Below, piece by piece: positions 43,338-52,853 of a stretch of 64,000 bases of DNA. The DNA comes from an archaeon (GTDB taxonomy: Archaea; Thermoproteota; Nitrososphaeria; Nitrososphaerales; JACAEJ01). A model generated the notes under the pieces. It saw only the letters and a program-made list of their open reading frames with translations, had not been told where the DNA came from and did no database searches. Each line of letters opens with the position of its first letter. The first letter of the stretch is position 1. Made by a program: the position numbers and the translations under genes. The DNA lies in the NCBI GenBank assembly GCA_024256265.1, contig JACGUK010000005.1, positions 93,516 through 157,515 on the forward strand. Reading direction: 5' to 3'.

Positions 43338-45002
43338 ATGTCTACACAAGCAATTCCGGCAGTTACATCGAGCGGACAGCCAATCCTTATCCTCAAAGAA
43401 GGTGCTGCACAGACTCGTGGTAAAGATGCTCAGAGAAACAACATAATGGCGGCTAAGCTGATAGCAGAGATAGTAAGGACTTCCTTAGGACCAAGGGGCA
43501 TGGACAAAATGCTCGTTGATAGTCTAGGAGACGTTACTATAACTAGCGATGGAGCGACTGTACTGAAGGAGATCGATATTCAGCATCCATCTGCGAAGAT
43601 GATGGTGGAGATTGCAAAGACTACTGATAACGAAGTCGGAGACGGTACTACATCAGCAGTAGTCCTTGCTGGAGCTCTTTTGGAGAGAGCAGAGGAGCTC
43701 ATCGATAAGGATGTTCATCCAACGGTAATCGTTGATGGCTATAGAAAGGCTGCTGAGCAAGCTTTAAAGGTTCTTGAAAAAATAGCAGTGAAAATCCCTC
43801 CTGACCAAAAAGACTGGTTACTCAAGATAGCCAAGACGAGCATGGAGACAAAAATGGTCTCTCGAGAAAGTGGAATATTGGCAGAAATTGCAGCCAGTGC
43901 TCTTCTTCAAGTCGCTGAGAAGTCAGATGAAGTGTACAAGGTTGACATAGATGATGTTAAGGTGGAGAAAAAGGCAGGTGCATCTCTGGCTGAAACTAAG
44001 CTGATAAAAGGCTTAGTGATAGACAAGGAAGTCGTCCATGCAGGAATGCCTAAGAGAATCAAGAACGCTAAGATAGCTCTTATCAATGCCCCTCTTGAGA
44101 TAGAGAAGACAGAGTTCGATGCCAAGATCAACATAAACAACCCTGAGCAGATAAAGCTATTCTTAGATGAAGAGAACCGCATGCTAAAGACTATGGTGGA
44201 TAGAATCGCTGAAGTGGGAGCTAATTTACTCATCTGCCAAAAAGGGATTGATGATATAGCCCAGCACTATCTTGCAAAGGCAGGAATAATTGCTGTGAGA
44301 AGAGCTAAGCAGAGTGATATGGACAAACTGGCAAAGGCTACTGGAGGCAGGGTAGTAACGAACCTTGAAGATCTATCAGCTAGTGACCTAGGATTTGCTG
44401 AACTAGTCGAAGAGAGGAAGATAGAGGAGGACAAGTGGGTATTCATAGAAGGTTGCAAGAATCCTAAGGCTGTAACGATATTGGTAAGAGGCGGGACTCA
44501 GAGGATCGTTGATGAAGCAGAAAGATCTATACACGATGCCCTTTGCGTAACGAGGGATGTTATGCAGAAGCCGGCTATAGTTGCAGGTGGTGGAGCACCT
44601 GAAGCTCATATGGCTCATGAACTGAGAGAATGGTCTCACACACTCTCTGGAAGAGAGCAATTGGCTGCTCAAAAATTTGCAGAAGCCTTGGAGGTAATCC
44701 CACTAACATTAGCTGAGAACGCAGGACTCGATACTATAGACACTCAAGTGGAGCTAAGGGCAAAGCATGGTCAGGGCATGGTTTGGGCTGGTGTTGGAGT
44801 CTTCGATGGAGGGGTTGTAGATACTTACGAGAAGGGTGTCTTTGAACCATTGGCTGTAAAGGAGCAGATCATAAAGTCAGCCACAGAGGCTGCTTGCATG
44901 ATAATCAGAATCGATGATGTAATAGCTGCTGGCAAGGTAAGGGAGACAGGGGCAAGGCCGGGCAGGCCAGGAGAAGAGATGCCTGGCGCTGGCGAAGACT
45001 GA
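43338..45002 (+). CDS. thsA: thermosome subunit (group II chaperonin)
   Basis: 554 aa. Equatorial motifs [27 protein letters not shown] and [18 protein letters not shown] (ATP site with the DGTTS loop) are complete; the apical domain is about residues 190-370 and the C-terminal equatorial half includes [13 protein letters not shown] and [14 protein letters not shown]. The tail is short and acidic ([10 protein letters not shown]). It folds proteins as a double-ring chaperonin. The start ATG follows GGGGTGATCTA, a strong ribosome site, and a TATA-like AAATATAAAAG is about 50 bases upstream. Confidence 0.97.
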   Translation: MSTQAIPAVTSSGQPILILKEGAAQTRGKDAQRNNIMAAKLIAEIVRTSLGPRGMDKMLVDSLGDVTITSDGATVLKEIDIQHPSAKMMVEIAKTTDNEVGDGTTSAVVLAGALLERAEELIDKDVHPTVIVDGYRKAAEQALKVLEKIAVKIPPDQKDWLLKIAKTSMETKMVSRESGILAEIAASALLQVAEKSDEVYKVDIDDVKVEKKAGASLAETKLIKGLVIDKEVVHAGMPKRIKNAKIALINAPLEIEKTEFDAKININNPEQIKLFLDEENRMLKTMVDRIAEVGANLLICQKGIDDIAQHYLAKAGIIAVRRAKQSDMDKLAKATGGRVVTNLEDLSASDLGFAELVEERKIEEDKWVFIEGCKNPKAVTILVRGGTQRIVDEAERSIHDALCVTRDVMQKPAIVAGGGAPEAHMAHELREWSHTLSGREQLAAQKFAEALEVIPLTLAENAGLDTIDTQVELRAKHGQGMVWAGVGVFDGGVVDTYEKGVFEPLAVKEQIIKSATEAACMIIRIDDVIAAGKVRETGARPGRPGEEMPGAGED

Positions 45003-45020
45003 TCTTAGTCCCTCCCACAA

Positions 45021-45034
45021 ATTTTTATTTTATT
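45021..45034 (+). terminator. T-rich terminator candidate after thermosome
   Basis: ATTTTTATTTTATT lies 19 bases past the thermosome stop. Archaeal RNA polymerase commonly terminates on oligo-T tracts without a stem; no strong stem precedes it. Confidence 0.35.
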
Positions 45035-45117
45035 CCTAGCTCTTAAACTACAAAAAAATTATCTATGAGTATATGTAATGCTTTAGAAGACTTTCTAGAA
45101 TGGACTCGGTGTAAAAC

Positions 45118-46461
45118 TTGCAAAGATATGATATTATAATCGTAGGTGCTGGGAGTGCTGGATGCCTTACAGGCATAACCAGTGCTGAAAATGGCTCAAA
45201 AGTCTTGATGCTAGATTGTAAAGATTTTAAGGAGATAGGTAAGAAAATTTGTGGGGATGCTATAGGAGCTCACCACTTTAAGAATGTCAATTTAAAGAAC
45301 CCTCCGAGCAACGTTATAAGGAGTAAGATTGATGCAATAGTTGTCTGCTCTCCATCAGGTAGGCATAGCTATAAGGTTGAAGGGGAGGGCTATGCTCTAA
45401 ATAGGTATGAGTTTGGTCGTTGGCTTTTAGATCAAGCCTTAGATAAAGGTGTAGAGCTGAAACCAAATACAAAGGTAATCTCTCCCATAATAGAAAAAGA
45501 AAGGGTCATAGGTGTTAAAGCTTTAGATAATAAGACTGGAGAAATTCAATCTTTTTCATGTAAAGTTGTTATAGACGCTAGCGGCTGGACAGGAGCTATA
45601 AGAAGAGCCTTGCCTGAATTCTATGGTCTTGTAAAGGAACCAGAATGGGGGGATGTTGCTATATGTTACAGAGAAGTAAGGAAGTTAAAGAGTAGCATAA
45701 ACAATCCAAGTTCAGCTAAAATTTACTTAGATACAAGGATAGCTCCAGGAGGTTATTGGTGGTTCTTTCCTCAAGGCGAAGATTTAGTGAATATAGGTAT
45801 AGGAGTTCAAGGAGGTCATGGAAACGATCCGAAGAGCCTTTTTAAAGAGAATCTTTCAAGCCTTCCCATCCTTCAAGATTCAAAGATTATAGATGCAGGT
45901 GGCGGAGTTGTACCGACTAGAAGGTCTCTTCACTCTATAGTGGCTTTTGGGGCTATATTTGCTGGAGATTCTGGCTTTACAGCAAACCCTATACATGGTG
46001 GTGGCATAGGTTCATCTATGATAGCAGGGAGAATAGCTGGAAGAGTTGCTGTAGAGAGCTTGAGCGAAGATGATTCAAAAAAGGCTTTATGGAGAGCTAA
46101 CAAAGAATATGTAAAAGCTTATGGCATGAAGGCTGCTGGCTTAGAGATCTTCAAAGTCTTCTTGCAAGAGTTAAGTAATGATGATTTGGAGTTCGGCATG
46201 AAGAAGGAATTGATAACAGAATCAGACCTAACAAGGCTCAGCTATGGTCGTGGAGATTTATCGATAAGGGAGAAAGCCGTGAGAGTAGTTAGGGGGATGA
46301 GGAGACCTAGCGTTCTTATGCACTTAGCAACGACATCTGGCTATATGAGAAAGGTCAAGAAACTCTATGAGAATTACCCTGATGAAGAAGACTATGAAGA
46401 TTGGTCTAAAGATGTTCATAATCTATTCTCTGATTTTAAGAGAAAGATTAAATCTAGTTAA
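45118..46461 (+). CDS. geranylgeranyl reductase family flavoprotein
   Basis: 447 aa. The FAD loop IIVGAGSAGCLTGITSAENG is at the N-terminus, followed by GKKICGDAIGAHHF, typical of archaeal geranylgeranyl reductases, and GDSGFTANPIHGGGIGSSMIAGR, the second FAD motif. These enzymes saturate the isoprenoid chains of membrane lipids. The TTG start at 45118 fits the family length and places the FAD loop five residues in. It stands alone. Confidence 0.87.
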   Translation: MQRYDIIIVGAGSAGCLTGITSAENGSKVLMLDCKDFKEIGKKICGDAIGAHHFKNVNLKNPPSNVIRSKIDAIVVCSPSGRHSYKVEGEGYALNRYEFGRWLLDQALDKGVELKPNTKVISPIIEKERVIGVKALDNKTGEIQSFSCKVVIDASGWTGAIRRALPEFYGLVKEPEWGDVAICYREVRKLKSSINNPSSAKIYLDTRIAPGGYWWFFPQGEDLVNIGIGVQGGHGNDPKSLFKENLSSLPILQDSKIIDAGGGVVPTRRSLHSIVAFGAIFAGDSGFTANPIHGGGIGSSMIAGRIAGRVAVESLSEDDSKKALWRANKEYVKAYGMKAAGLEIFKVFLQELSNDDLEFGMKKELITESDLTRLSYGRGDLSIREKAVRVVRGMRRPSVLMHLATTSGYMRKVKKLYENYPDEEDYEDWSKDVHNLFSDFKRKIKSS

Positions 46462-46514
46462 TACTAACCATAAACCTTCTTACGTATATTCTACTATTAG
46501 GAAAATCCTTGATG

Positions 46515-47096
46515 CTAAGTCGCAGGATTGGCGCTTTCCTCTAATTTTTTCCTTGATCTTGACCTTTTAGGATTGTTCGACCTCGATCTGCGTGTTCTTT
46601 TCACTTTTAATCTAGGCTGATCAGGCTGAGTAGTCTGAATATTTTGGGATAGTATGTCTTCAGGTTTTTGGGAAGGTGTACACTCAGGTTGGATAGGCTG
46701 AATAAGCTGAATATCTTGAGATGGCGTATTTTCGGGCTGGGTAGGAATACTTAAGGATTGTATATCTTCATGTTGAACAGGCTGAATATTTTGAGGTATC
46801 ATATTCTCAGGCTGAATGGCTAAGGGTTGTATAGTATCACTTTGAGTCAATTCAGACTTAGCAGGAATATCTTGGGATGGCGTACTTTCAGGCTGAATAA
46901 CCAAGGGTTGTACAGGATCGCTCTGAGGTTGCTCTTCATAGGCAACTTTCATAGCCTCTATGAGCTTTTCTGCCTTTGAATCATGCTTCTCGATCTCTTT
47001 TGTTGCTTTTTGAGGGCTAGTTTCACTTGTGTATAGTGTATTGGGTGAACTTTTAGCTCCACCGAACCAACTTCTTATCCTACTTAAGATGCTCAT
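46515..47096 (-). CDS. disordered Gln/Pro/Ser-rich repeat protein
   Basis: About 193 aa from the ATG at 47096 (preceded by GGAAATG). The middle of the protein repeats a motif of the form 'QPLxIQPExxPSQDIxxxxxTQSDxIQ' in several degenerate copies; the DNA also repeats with a period of about 80 bases. The C-terminus is basic and Ser/Arg-rich (KVKRTRRSRSNNPKRSRSRK). It has the features of an intrinsically disordered, possibly nucleic-acid-binding protein. I recognise no family. An in-frame ATG at 47141 would add 15 residues but has no good site. Confidence 0.6.
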   Translation of the reverse strand: MSILSRIRSWFGGAKSSPNTLYTSETSPQKATKEIEKHDSKAEKLIEAMKVAYEEQPQSDPVQPLVIQPESTPSQDIPAKSELTQSDTIQPLAIQPENMIPQNIQPVQHEDIQSLSIPTQPENTPSQDIQLIQPIQPECTPSQKPEDILSQNIQTTQPDQPRLKVKRTRRSRSNNPKRSRSRKKLEESANPAT

Positions 47097-47141
47097 TTCC
47101 AATATTATTCTTGTATGAGTAGATATGTAATGAATGGTCAA

Positions 47142-47523
47142 CTTCTCTAAACAATTGTGTTAACTCGTTATAATTGCGAATTTATACTATCATTGTTTTT
47201 GAATTAATGATCGTGAATCCTCTATTATACGTGGCTTTCCCTATTTTGAGCATAGCTCTTTTGTTCTAAGACTGATTTTTGTTCATAAGACTAGCGATTT
47301 GGAATTTTATAGTTCAATGATAAGACTAGGAAATGGGTTCACTTCTGCCTTCCTCAACATCGAGAATGAGTAGTGAAGAAGCTTATTGAGCTGATATGGC
47401 TCTTAGTAAGCAAGGAAGAAAGCGTGAAAAAGTTCCAGTCTAAAAATGAGTTAGGCTTTTCTTAACTCGCCTCATGATAAAATAGGTATTTTTAAATGCA
47501 ATCATGAATATATTTGTCTAGAT
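47142..47523. other. 382-bp intergenic stretch without a supported gene
   Basis: Between the disordered-protein gene and the ACT-domain gene. A 30-codon frame (47373-47465, GTG start, MKKLIELIWLLVSKEESVKK) looks coding-like but is too short to claim; a 20-codon hydrophobic frame begins at 47207. I saw box-C-like sequences (ATGATAA near 47321) but no matching stem or box D at normal distance. Confidence 0.4.
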
Positions 47524-48030
47524 TTGTGGAAAAAGATTCAAACACGGTTTAAAAAGCAGAAAGGAAGGTTGAATGTGGTAAGGAAGATGATAGAGCTAGG
47601 TATAAGGATAGATGAAAATGGCAAGCTCTATGTGGGCGATGCAGAGGTTGACGACACAGCCATTGCTAGAGCAGTTGGTGTTGATAGGAGAGTTGTAAGG
47701 AGCACAACTAAGCAGATTCTAGATAATTCAGAGCTACGTGAGATATTCACAAGAATAAAGCCTGTTGGAGCAAGTTTGGTTGAGGTAGCAAAAATCCTTG
47801 ATTACAGCGTTCTAGTAATAAGATCAGACCCTCATAAACCAGGAGTCATAGCTAGCGTAACCAGTATTTTGGCAAGATATAACTTAGTCGTAAGACAAGC
47901 TTTGGCTGACGATCCTGATCTAGTCCCTGAGCCTTGTTTAACTCTTGTAGTAGATGGCAAGATACCAGCAAAAGCTATTGATGAGATAAGGTCTTTACCA
48001 TTGGTTAAAAGCTTAACGATGTTAAAGTAG
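47524..48030 (+). CDS. ACT-domain regulator of amino-acid metabolism (COG2061 type)
   Basis: 168 aa. Residues about 15-75 contain an HTH-like segment (VDDTAIARAVGVDRRVVRSTTKQIL), and from about residue 88 an ACT domain (VLVIRSDPHKPGVIASVTSILARYNLVV). This is the archaeal family predicted to regulate homoserine dehydrogenase or other amino-acid enzymes. The TTG start is used because the N-terminal WKKIQTRFKKQKGR segment is conserved in the family. Its effector is unknown. Confidence 0.78.
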   Translation: MWKKIQTRFKKQKGRLNVVRKMIELGIRIDENGKLYVGDAEVDDTAIARAVGVDRRVVRSTTKQILDNSELREIFTRIKPVGASLVEVAKILDYSVLVIRSDPHKPGVIASVTSILARYNLVVRQALADDPDLVPEPCLTLVVDGKIPAKAIDEIRSLPLVKSLTMLK

Positions 48031-48105
48031 TGCTTTATGAATCTAAAAAGATGAGGAAGGATTGCCTTTTATTAGCTTATTTTCTCGTTCCTTTAGCAAC
48101 TTCTC

Positions 48106-49392
48106 TTACTGCTTTTGCTTATTTCTTCCTATCACTTCTAATCCATTTGTGTAAGGCTTAAGGACTTCAGGTATTCTAATAGAACCATCCTTCTCTTGAT
48201 AGTTCTCCATTACTGCTATCAATGCTCTCTCTGTTGCTATAGCAGTACTGTTCAATGTGTGAACAAACTTTGGCTTCTCATTGGGCTTATCTCTATACCT
48301 TATGTTCAGCCTTCTCGCTTGGTAGTCTAAGCAATTAGAGCAACTTACCATCTCCCTATACTTTTCTTGACCTGGCAACCAAGCTTCTAAATCATATTTC
48401 TTTGCAGCAACAGTTCCAAGATCGCCTATACATACGTTCACTATTCTATAAGGTATTCTTAGAAGCTGAAATATTTCCTCAGCGTTTTTTATCAGTAACT
48501 CATGCTCTTTCCATGAATCCTCTGGTTTTGAGAATATGAATTGCTCTACCTTCTCAAATTGATGAACTCTAAAGATTCCTTTTGTATCCCTACCATGAGC
48601 CCCTGCCTCCTTTCTATAGCAAGGACTTATTCCAGCATACTTTAGAGGTAATTGCTTTCCATCAAGAATTTCATCTTTATGAAGACCAGCTATAGCATGC
48701 TCAGAAGTAGCTAAGAGGTAAAGGTCCTCTTCTTCAACCTTATAAATAGCATCCTCAAAATCAGATAGAGCAACACAGCCAGCCACGACTTCTCTTCGGA
48801 GCATATATGGGGTTTGTATTATTGTAAAACCCTTCTTTCTCATGAACTCTAAGCCAAATCTGATGAGAGCGAGATTAAGCAAGACCAAATCCCCTTTCAA
48901 ATAGTAGAATCTTGCACCAGCCACCTTTGCTGCCCTTTCTACATCTATCAATTCTAGCTTAAGCCCAAGGTCAATATGATCTTTAGGCTGAAAATCAAAG
49001 CTTGACAATTCTCCCCATCTTCTTATCTCAACGTTATCATTCTCATCCTTACCTAGTGGAACTGTCTTATCAGTTATGTTTGGTATGATCGTCATGATAT
49101 CTTGAATCTTTAGCTCTAACTCCTTGATTTTTGCATCAGCTATAGAAATTTCATCTGAAATCTTCTTCATCTCCTCTATCTCCTTCTGTACATTCTTATT
49201 CTCTCTCTTGAGCTCTGCAATCTTTAAAGATACCAGATTTCTCTTATGCTTTAGCTTTTGAGTTATAGTTATGAGTTCTCTCCTCTCTTTATCATAATTG
49301 ATCAAATCGTCTAAAGGTATACTTATGTTCCTCATCTTTAGCATCTCTCTAATCAAATCCTGATTCTCACGAATGAATTTTATATCCAACAT
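48106..49392 (-). CDS. serS: seryl-tRNA synthetase
   Basis: 428 aa. The N-terminal coiled-coil arm (residues about 30-105) is followed by a class II core: motif 2 is in CYRKEAGAHGRDTKGIFRVHQF and motif 3 in LNSTAIATERALIAVMENYQ. It is the common SerRS type, not the methanogenic rare one. It aminoacylates tRNA(Ser) and tRNA(Sec) where present. The ATG at 49392 is consistent with the family N-terminus MLDIKFIRENQD. Confidence 0.95.
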   Translation of the reverse strand: MLDIKFIRENQDLIREMLKMRNISIPLDDLINYDKERRELITITQKLKHKRNLVSLKIAELKRENKNVQKEIEEMKKISDEISIADAKIKELELKIQDIMTIIPNITDKTVPLGKDENDNVEIRRWGELSSFDFQPKDHIDLGLKLELIDVERAAKVAGARFYYLKGDLVLLNLALIRFGLEFMRKKGFTIIQTPYMLRREVVAGCVALSDFEDAIYKVEEEDLYLLATSEHAIAGLHKDEILDGKQLPLKYAGISPCYRKEAGAHGRDTKGIFRVHQFEKVEQFIFSKPEDSWKEHELLIKNAEEIFQLLRIPYRIVNVCIGDLGTVAAKKYDLEAWLPGQEKYREMVSCSNCLDYQARRLNIRYRDKPNEKPKFVHTLNSTAIATERALIAVMENYQEKDGSIRIPEVLKPYTNGLEVIGRNKQKQ

Positions 49393-49477
49393 GATCTTGC
49401 ACCGATCAAATCTTTTTTACATAGTGTGTTTTGAAAGTTTCATATAAGTCGATCGCATCAATTATTTTGCTTCTATC

Positions 49478-49726
49478 TTATTGTTCGATCTCTTTTAAAG
49501 TGTTTATAGAAGCTTGGCAACATGTTAAAAGATCGTCTATAGTTGAGATCAGCGTTTCTAACTTATTGATTGAGGAGAAATCTACGATCAAAAGCTTCTT
49601 ATCAACGCTCATATCTATTTCTAATTCTTTAGGCAAGTCTATGTTATCAGGCTTAAGAGAGCTATAAATAGTCCTTGCTTCTTCATCTCTCTTAAAATCA
49701 ATTAATATTTTGACCTTTACCTTCAT
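49478..49726 (-). CDS. pcc1: KEOPS complex subunit Pcc1
   Basis: 82 aa. The pattern 'SSLKPDN...PKELEIDMSVDKKLLIVDFSS...LISTIDDLL' fits the Pcc1 dimerisation subunit of KEOPS, which supports threonylcarbamoylation of A37 in tRNA. It overlaps the 3' end of the recJ-like gene by 29 bases. The kae1 and bud32 genes of the same complex lie 2-4 kb upstream on the same strand, so the region forms one KEOPS-linked cluster. Confidence 0.8.
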   Translation of the reverse strand: MKVKVKILIDFKRDEEARTIYSSLKPDNIDLPKELEIDMSVDKKLLIVDFSSINKLETLISTIDDLLTCCQASINTLKEIEQ

Positions 49727-51131
49727 TTACTTCCCCTAACCTGTCTTCTATAGCTCTTAAGAAATCATTCAGTCTTTGAGAAGGAACTCTAGCTCCAGCA
49801 GCCACATCATGTCCTCCTCCAACTCCATCGAATTTGCTAGCTTCAGCCATAATAAATCCTAGGTTTAAAGAGGGACTACAGCCCTTAGTCTTCCTCGCTG
49901 AAAAGCTTATGTCACCATCCTCTGTAATAGTCCTGACAAAAAGAGCCTTTCCCTCAAACTTTGTGATTCCACTTAGTATTGAAGAGATAGCACCTAGCAT
50001 TTTTTCATCTATCAAACCATCACCAATTATCATGAAGGACCATCTTCCTTCAACAACTCTACTTTCATCACTTAAAATAGTTTGAACATAGTTGTTAAGA
50101 GTATATCTGTACTCTGCCAAAATCCTTTCACCTTCTTGTAAAGCGAAATTCCTATCTCCAAGGCAGATAGAAACTCCTACTCCTCCTTTTCCCATTCTTC
50201 CACAAGCATTTAACAAAGTGGCGAACTCTCTACCATCCCTCAAAGGAGTATATTCATCCTCTCTCTCCAAAGTATAGATATCTCCTATCAGTTCCTTAAC
50301 TTTGTCTGTGGCAGTAGGGGTTAAAGCTAAATAAGGTATAATGGCTTCAACAACCTTCTTCTTCTCTTCTTCTGATAGTTCAGCTATAGCCTTCCATCTT
50401 GCTCCTTCCTTAAGCCTTATGCCAGCTGATGTAAGGGTAGCAAGGCAAGAATCACTATTTCCTGTCAATCCCGGTATAAAAGGTGTAGTTGTGGAAGCTA
50501 TGGCTTCATGTATGGGCTTTGTCTCTCTTCTATAGAACATCAAATCTCTTGTAACTTTCAAGCATCCACTCTCAACAGCATCCTTCACAATGATCTCATT
50601 TAACCCTATCATAGATCTGCCTTCTCCTTGATCTTGCCTATCTCCAAGAGCACCAATTATTGCCAAGCATGATAAGTCCATGTTATTTTTATCCATCTTT
50701 GAAGCTATTATGTAACTCATGCCAGCAGCGCTGATCTCTTTTGTACCATCCAAGTTAAATTGCCATGAATTGATGATATTGTCAATATTCTTTTCATCTT
50801 CGCTTATTTGATGATGATCTATGGCAATCCATCCATCTCCAAGGGCTTCTTTCATCTGCCTTCCTATCCCTGCTCCTAATTCACAAAATATGTAAAAATC
50901 ATAGTCTCCTTCCTTTAGCTCATAAAGGGTTTTAAGTTTTAAGCTGTTAGTAATTCTAACAACAAATCGCCCATTCTTTCTTAATATCGCTTTAGCTACT
51001 ATGCTAGCAGAAGCAATGCCATCAGCATCAAGATGACCAACTATAATTATATTCTTCTTTTCTCTTACCTTCTGATCGATAACTTCACCAATGCTCTTTG
51101 CCTTATTGAATAACTCTTCAATGTTGCCCAT
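49698..51131 (-). CDS. archaeal RecJ-like DHH exonuclease
   Basis: 477 aa. The DHH motifs are visible: IVGHLDADGIASASI near residue 35, then AIDHHQISEDE, and at the C-terminus the DHHA1 motif GVGGGHDVAAGARVP. It matches archaeal single-strand-specific RecJ/GAN homologues, which act in DNA replication with GINS and the CMG helicase. It follows rps15 by ten bases and overlaps pcc1. Confidence 0.88.
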   Translation of the reverse strand: MGNIEELFNKAKSIGEVIDQKVREKKNIIIVGHLDADGIASASIVAKAILRKNGRFVVRITNSLKLKTLYELKEGDYDFYIFCELGAGIGRQMKEALGDGWIAIDHHQISEDEKNIDNIINSWQFNLDGTKEISAAGMSYIIASKMDKNNMDLSCLAIIGALGDRQDQGEGRSMIGLNEIIVKDAVESGCLKVTRDLMFYRRETKPIHEAIASTTTPFIPGLTGNSDSCLATLTSAGIRLKEGARWKAIAELSEEEKKKVVEAIIPYLALTPTATDKVKELIGDIYTLEREDEYTPLRDGREFATLLNACGRMGKGGVGVSICLGDRNFALQEGERILAEYRYTLNNYVQTILSDESRVVEGRWSFMIIGDGLIDEKMLGAISSILSGITKFEGKALFVRTITEDGDISFSARKTKGCSPSLNLGFIMAEASKFDGVGGGHDVAAGARVPSQRLNDFLRAIEDRLGEVNEGKGQNIN

Positions 51132-51141
51132 TCTCTCAACT

Positions 51142-51591
51142 TTACATCAATTGAGCTATTACTGTAGAGTATTTCCAATCTTCTGGCAACAATCCATTAG
51201 ATTTGTAATGCTTTGATAGTCTGTGAATCTTTGCCTCAATCAATTCTAAAGATCTAACGTTCTTCCTATCACTCCTATGGGCTTTAAGATGCTCTTGTAA
51301 TATCTTAGCCTTCTTTATCAGTCTATCAAGATCCTCAGGAAGAGAAGGTCTTAAGCCATTCTCCTCTAGAACTTCTAAAACTGACTTTCCCAATACTGGC
51401 TTAACCAAAGGTATGTTGTACTCATCTCTCAATTTTAATCCAATCTCACTAGGAGTCAAGCCATCTTTAGCCATCTTGACTATCTGAGTCACAATCTCAT
51501 CTGTGCTATAAGTTGACCATGTAGGGGCACGCCTTGATGTAGGGCGCATGGGATGAGACTTTCCTCTTCTATGTGAATGTATACGAGCCAA
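51142..51591 (-). CDS. rps15: 30S ribosomal protein uS15
   Basis: 149 aa with the archaeal/eukaryotic N-terminal extension (MARIHSHRRGKSHPMRPTSR) and the conserved helical core ending in LEAKIHRLSKHYKSNGLLP. It binds helix 22 of 16S rRNA. It lies between ham1 and recJ-like genes on the same strand, a common archaeal neighbourhood. Confidence 0.97.
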   Translation of the reverse strand: MARIHSHRRGKSHPMRPTSRRAPTWSTYSTDEIVTQIVKMAKDGLTPSEIGLKLRDEYNIPLVKPVLGKSVLEVLEENGLRPSLPEDLDRLIKKAKILQEHLKAHRSDRKNVRSLELIEAKIHRLSKHYKSNGLLPEDWKYSTVIAQLM

Positions 51592-51646
51592 CGATATTAT
51601 CTATGGATGGAGATTAAGCATTACACATAAAGATTTCGTTATGTTA

Positions 51647-52234
51647 TCAATTCATCTTAGACTTATTTATAAATTTCATATACCATGTAGCAAACTTTTT
51701 CAAGGCGATAGCCCTATGTGAATATCTATTCTTATCCTCTAAAGACATCTCTGCGAATGTCTTCTCTAAGCCCTTTGGTATGAATATAGGATCAAATCCA
51801 AAACCTGATTTACCTCTAGGTTGTATTGAAATCATCCCTCTTACCACTCCTTGAAAAGTCTTTGTTATTGAAAAGTCACTAAAGGCAACAACAGATCTGA
51901 ATTCAGCTTCTCTATCATCTTTACTGCTCATGAGCTTAATGATACCATCAATTCCTAAAGTCCTATGAACATAAGATGAGTAAGGTCCAGGGAAGCCATT
52001 CAATGCATTTATGAATAATCCAGCATCCTCGACTATCATGGGAGATTTATCGATTATCAAAGCCTTAGATAAAGCATGAAGGGCTATCTTCCTTAGATCA
52101 TCGCTTTGAATCTCCTCAAACTTACTCTTTATAATTTTTAACTTAAAATTATAATCTTTAAGAACATCTTTAGCCTCATTGAATTTGTGCTTATTACTCG
52201 TTGCAAAATATAATGATCTACTCGACACGAGCAT
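51647..52234 (-). CDS. XTP/dITP diphosphatase (Ham1/RdgB)
   Basis: 195 aa. Motifs LYFATSNKHKFNEAKDVL, VEDAGLFINALNGFPGPYSSYV and the C-terminal SHRAIALKKFATWY define the Ham1 fold. It hydrolyses non-canonical purine triphosphates (ITP, XTP) to monophosphates. The start ATG overlaps the bud32 end by 17 bases; a GTG two codons later is an alternative. It is part of the kae1-bud32 operon. Confidence 0.92.
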   Translation of the reverse strand: MLVSSRSLYFATSNKHKFNEAKDVLKDYNFKLKIIKSKFEEIQSDDLRKIALHALSKALIIDKSPMIVEDAGLFINALNGFPGPYSSYVHRTLGIDGIIKLMSSKDDREAEFRSVVAFSDFSITKTFQGVVRGMISIQPRGKSGFGFDPIFIPKGLEKTFAEMSLEDKNRYSHRAIALKKFATWYMKFINKSKMN

Positions 52235-52853
52235 ATCTGCCTCTTTTTTCTATCTCTTTTATCTTTCTGACCAAATCTTTTATCGTTTTCATCCCAGAAA
52301 TCTCTGCATAGCCTTCTAAGATCTTATTGAAGGCTTCATCAGCAACTTTGCTATGGGCACTTTTTAAGACTCCTTTTATCAAATGCAAATCTACAGCCAT
52401 ATCCTCCATCCTTTGAGAAAAAAATGCTAGCCCAAAATCTATGAAGACCAGTCTATTCTTAACAACTAAAAAGTTGGAAGTAGTCAAGTCACCATGAATT
52501 ATATTGTTTTTATGAAGCCTTGCTATACATCTTCCAACCTCTGAGTACAAAGCATCAATATTATTCGTCTTTTTATCAGAAATCATCTCTTTAAGCCTTA
52601 TGCCTTTGATATATTGCATAACTATCTCCGCCTTATTTTGATCAATAAAGTATACTAAAGGTGTTGTTATTCCTGCCTTTCTTGCATCGATCAAAAAAGA
52701 TGCCTCATGTAAAGTCCTTCTCTTTCTTATTTCAGCATCTAACTCAGGTTGCATATAGGGCTTTGGCTTTCTTATCTTTAGAATAGCATCTTTTCTAAAC
52801 CACTTTCCAAGATAAATATCTGCTTCAGCACCTTTTCTTATCAGTCTCTCCAT
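52218..52853 (-). CDS. bud32: KEOPS kinase/ATPase Bud32
   Basis: 211 aa. The small-kinase N lobe starts GAEADIYLGKWFRKDAILKI (Lys in the ATP site), the catalytic loop is IHGDLTTSNF and the metal motif is FIDFGLAFF. It partners with Kae1 in the tRNA t6A pathway. In many euryarchaea kae1 and bud32 are fused, but here they are separate genes overlapping by 13 bases, as in crenarchaea. Confidence 0.93.
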   Translation of the reverse strand: MERLIRKGAEADIYLGKWFRKDAILKIRKPKPYMQPELDAEIRKRRTLHEASFLIDARKAGITTPLVYFIDQNKAEIVMQYIKGIRLKEMISDKKTNNIDALYSEVGRCIARLHKNNIIHGDLTTSNFLVVKNRLVFIDFGLAFFSQRMEDMAVDLHLIKGVLKSAHSKVADEAFNKILEGYAEISGMKTIKDLVRKIKEIEKRGRYARVE

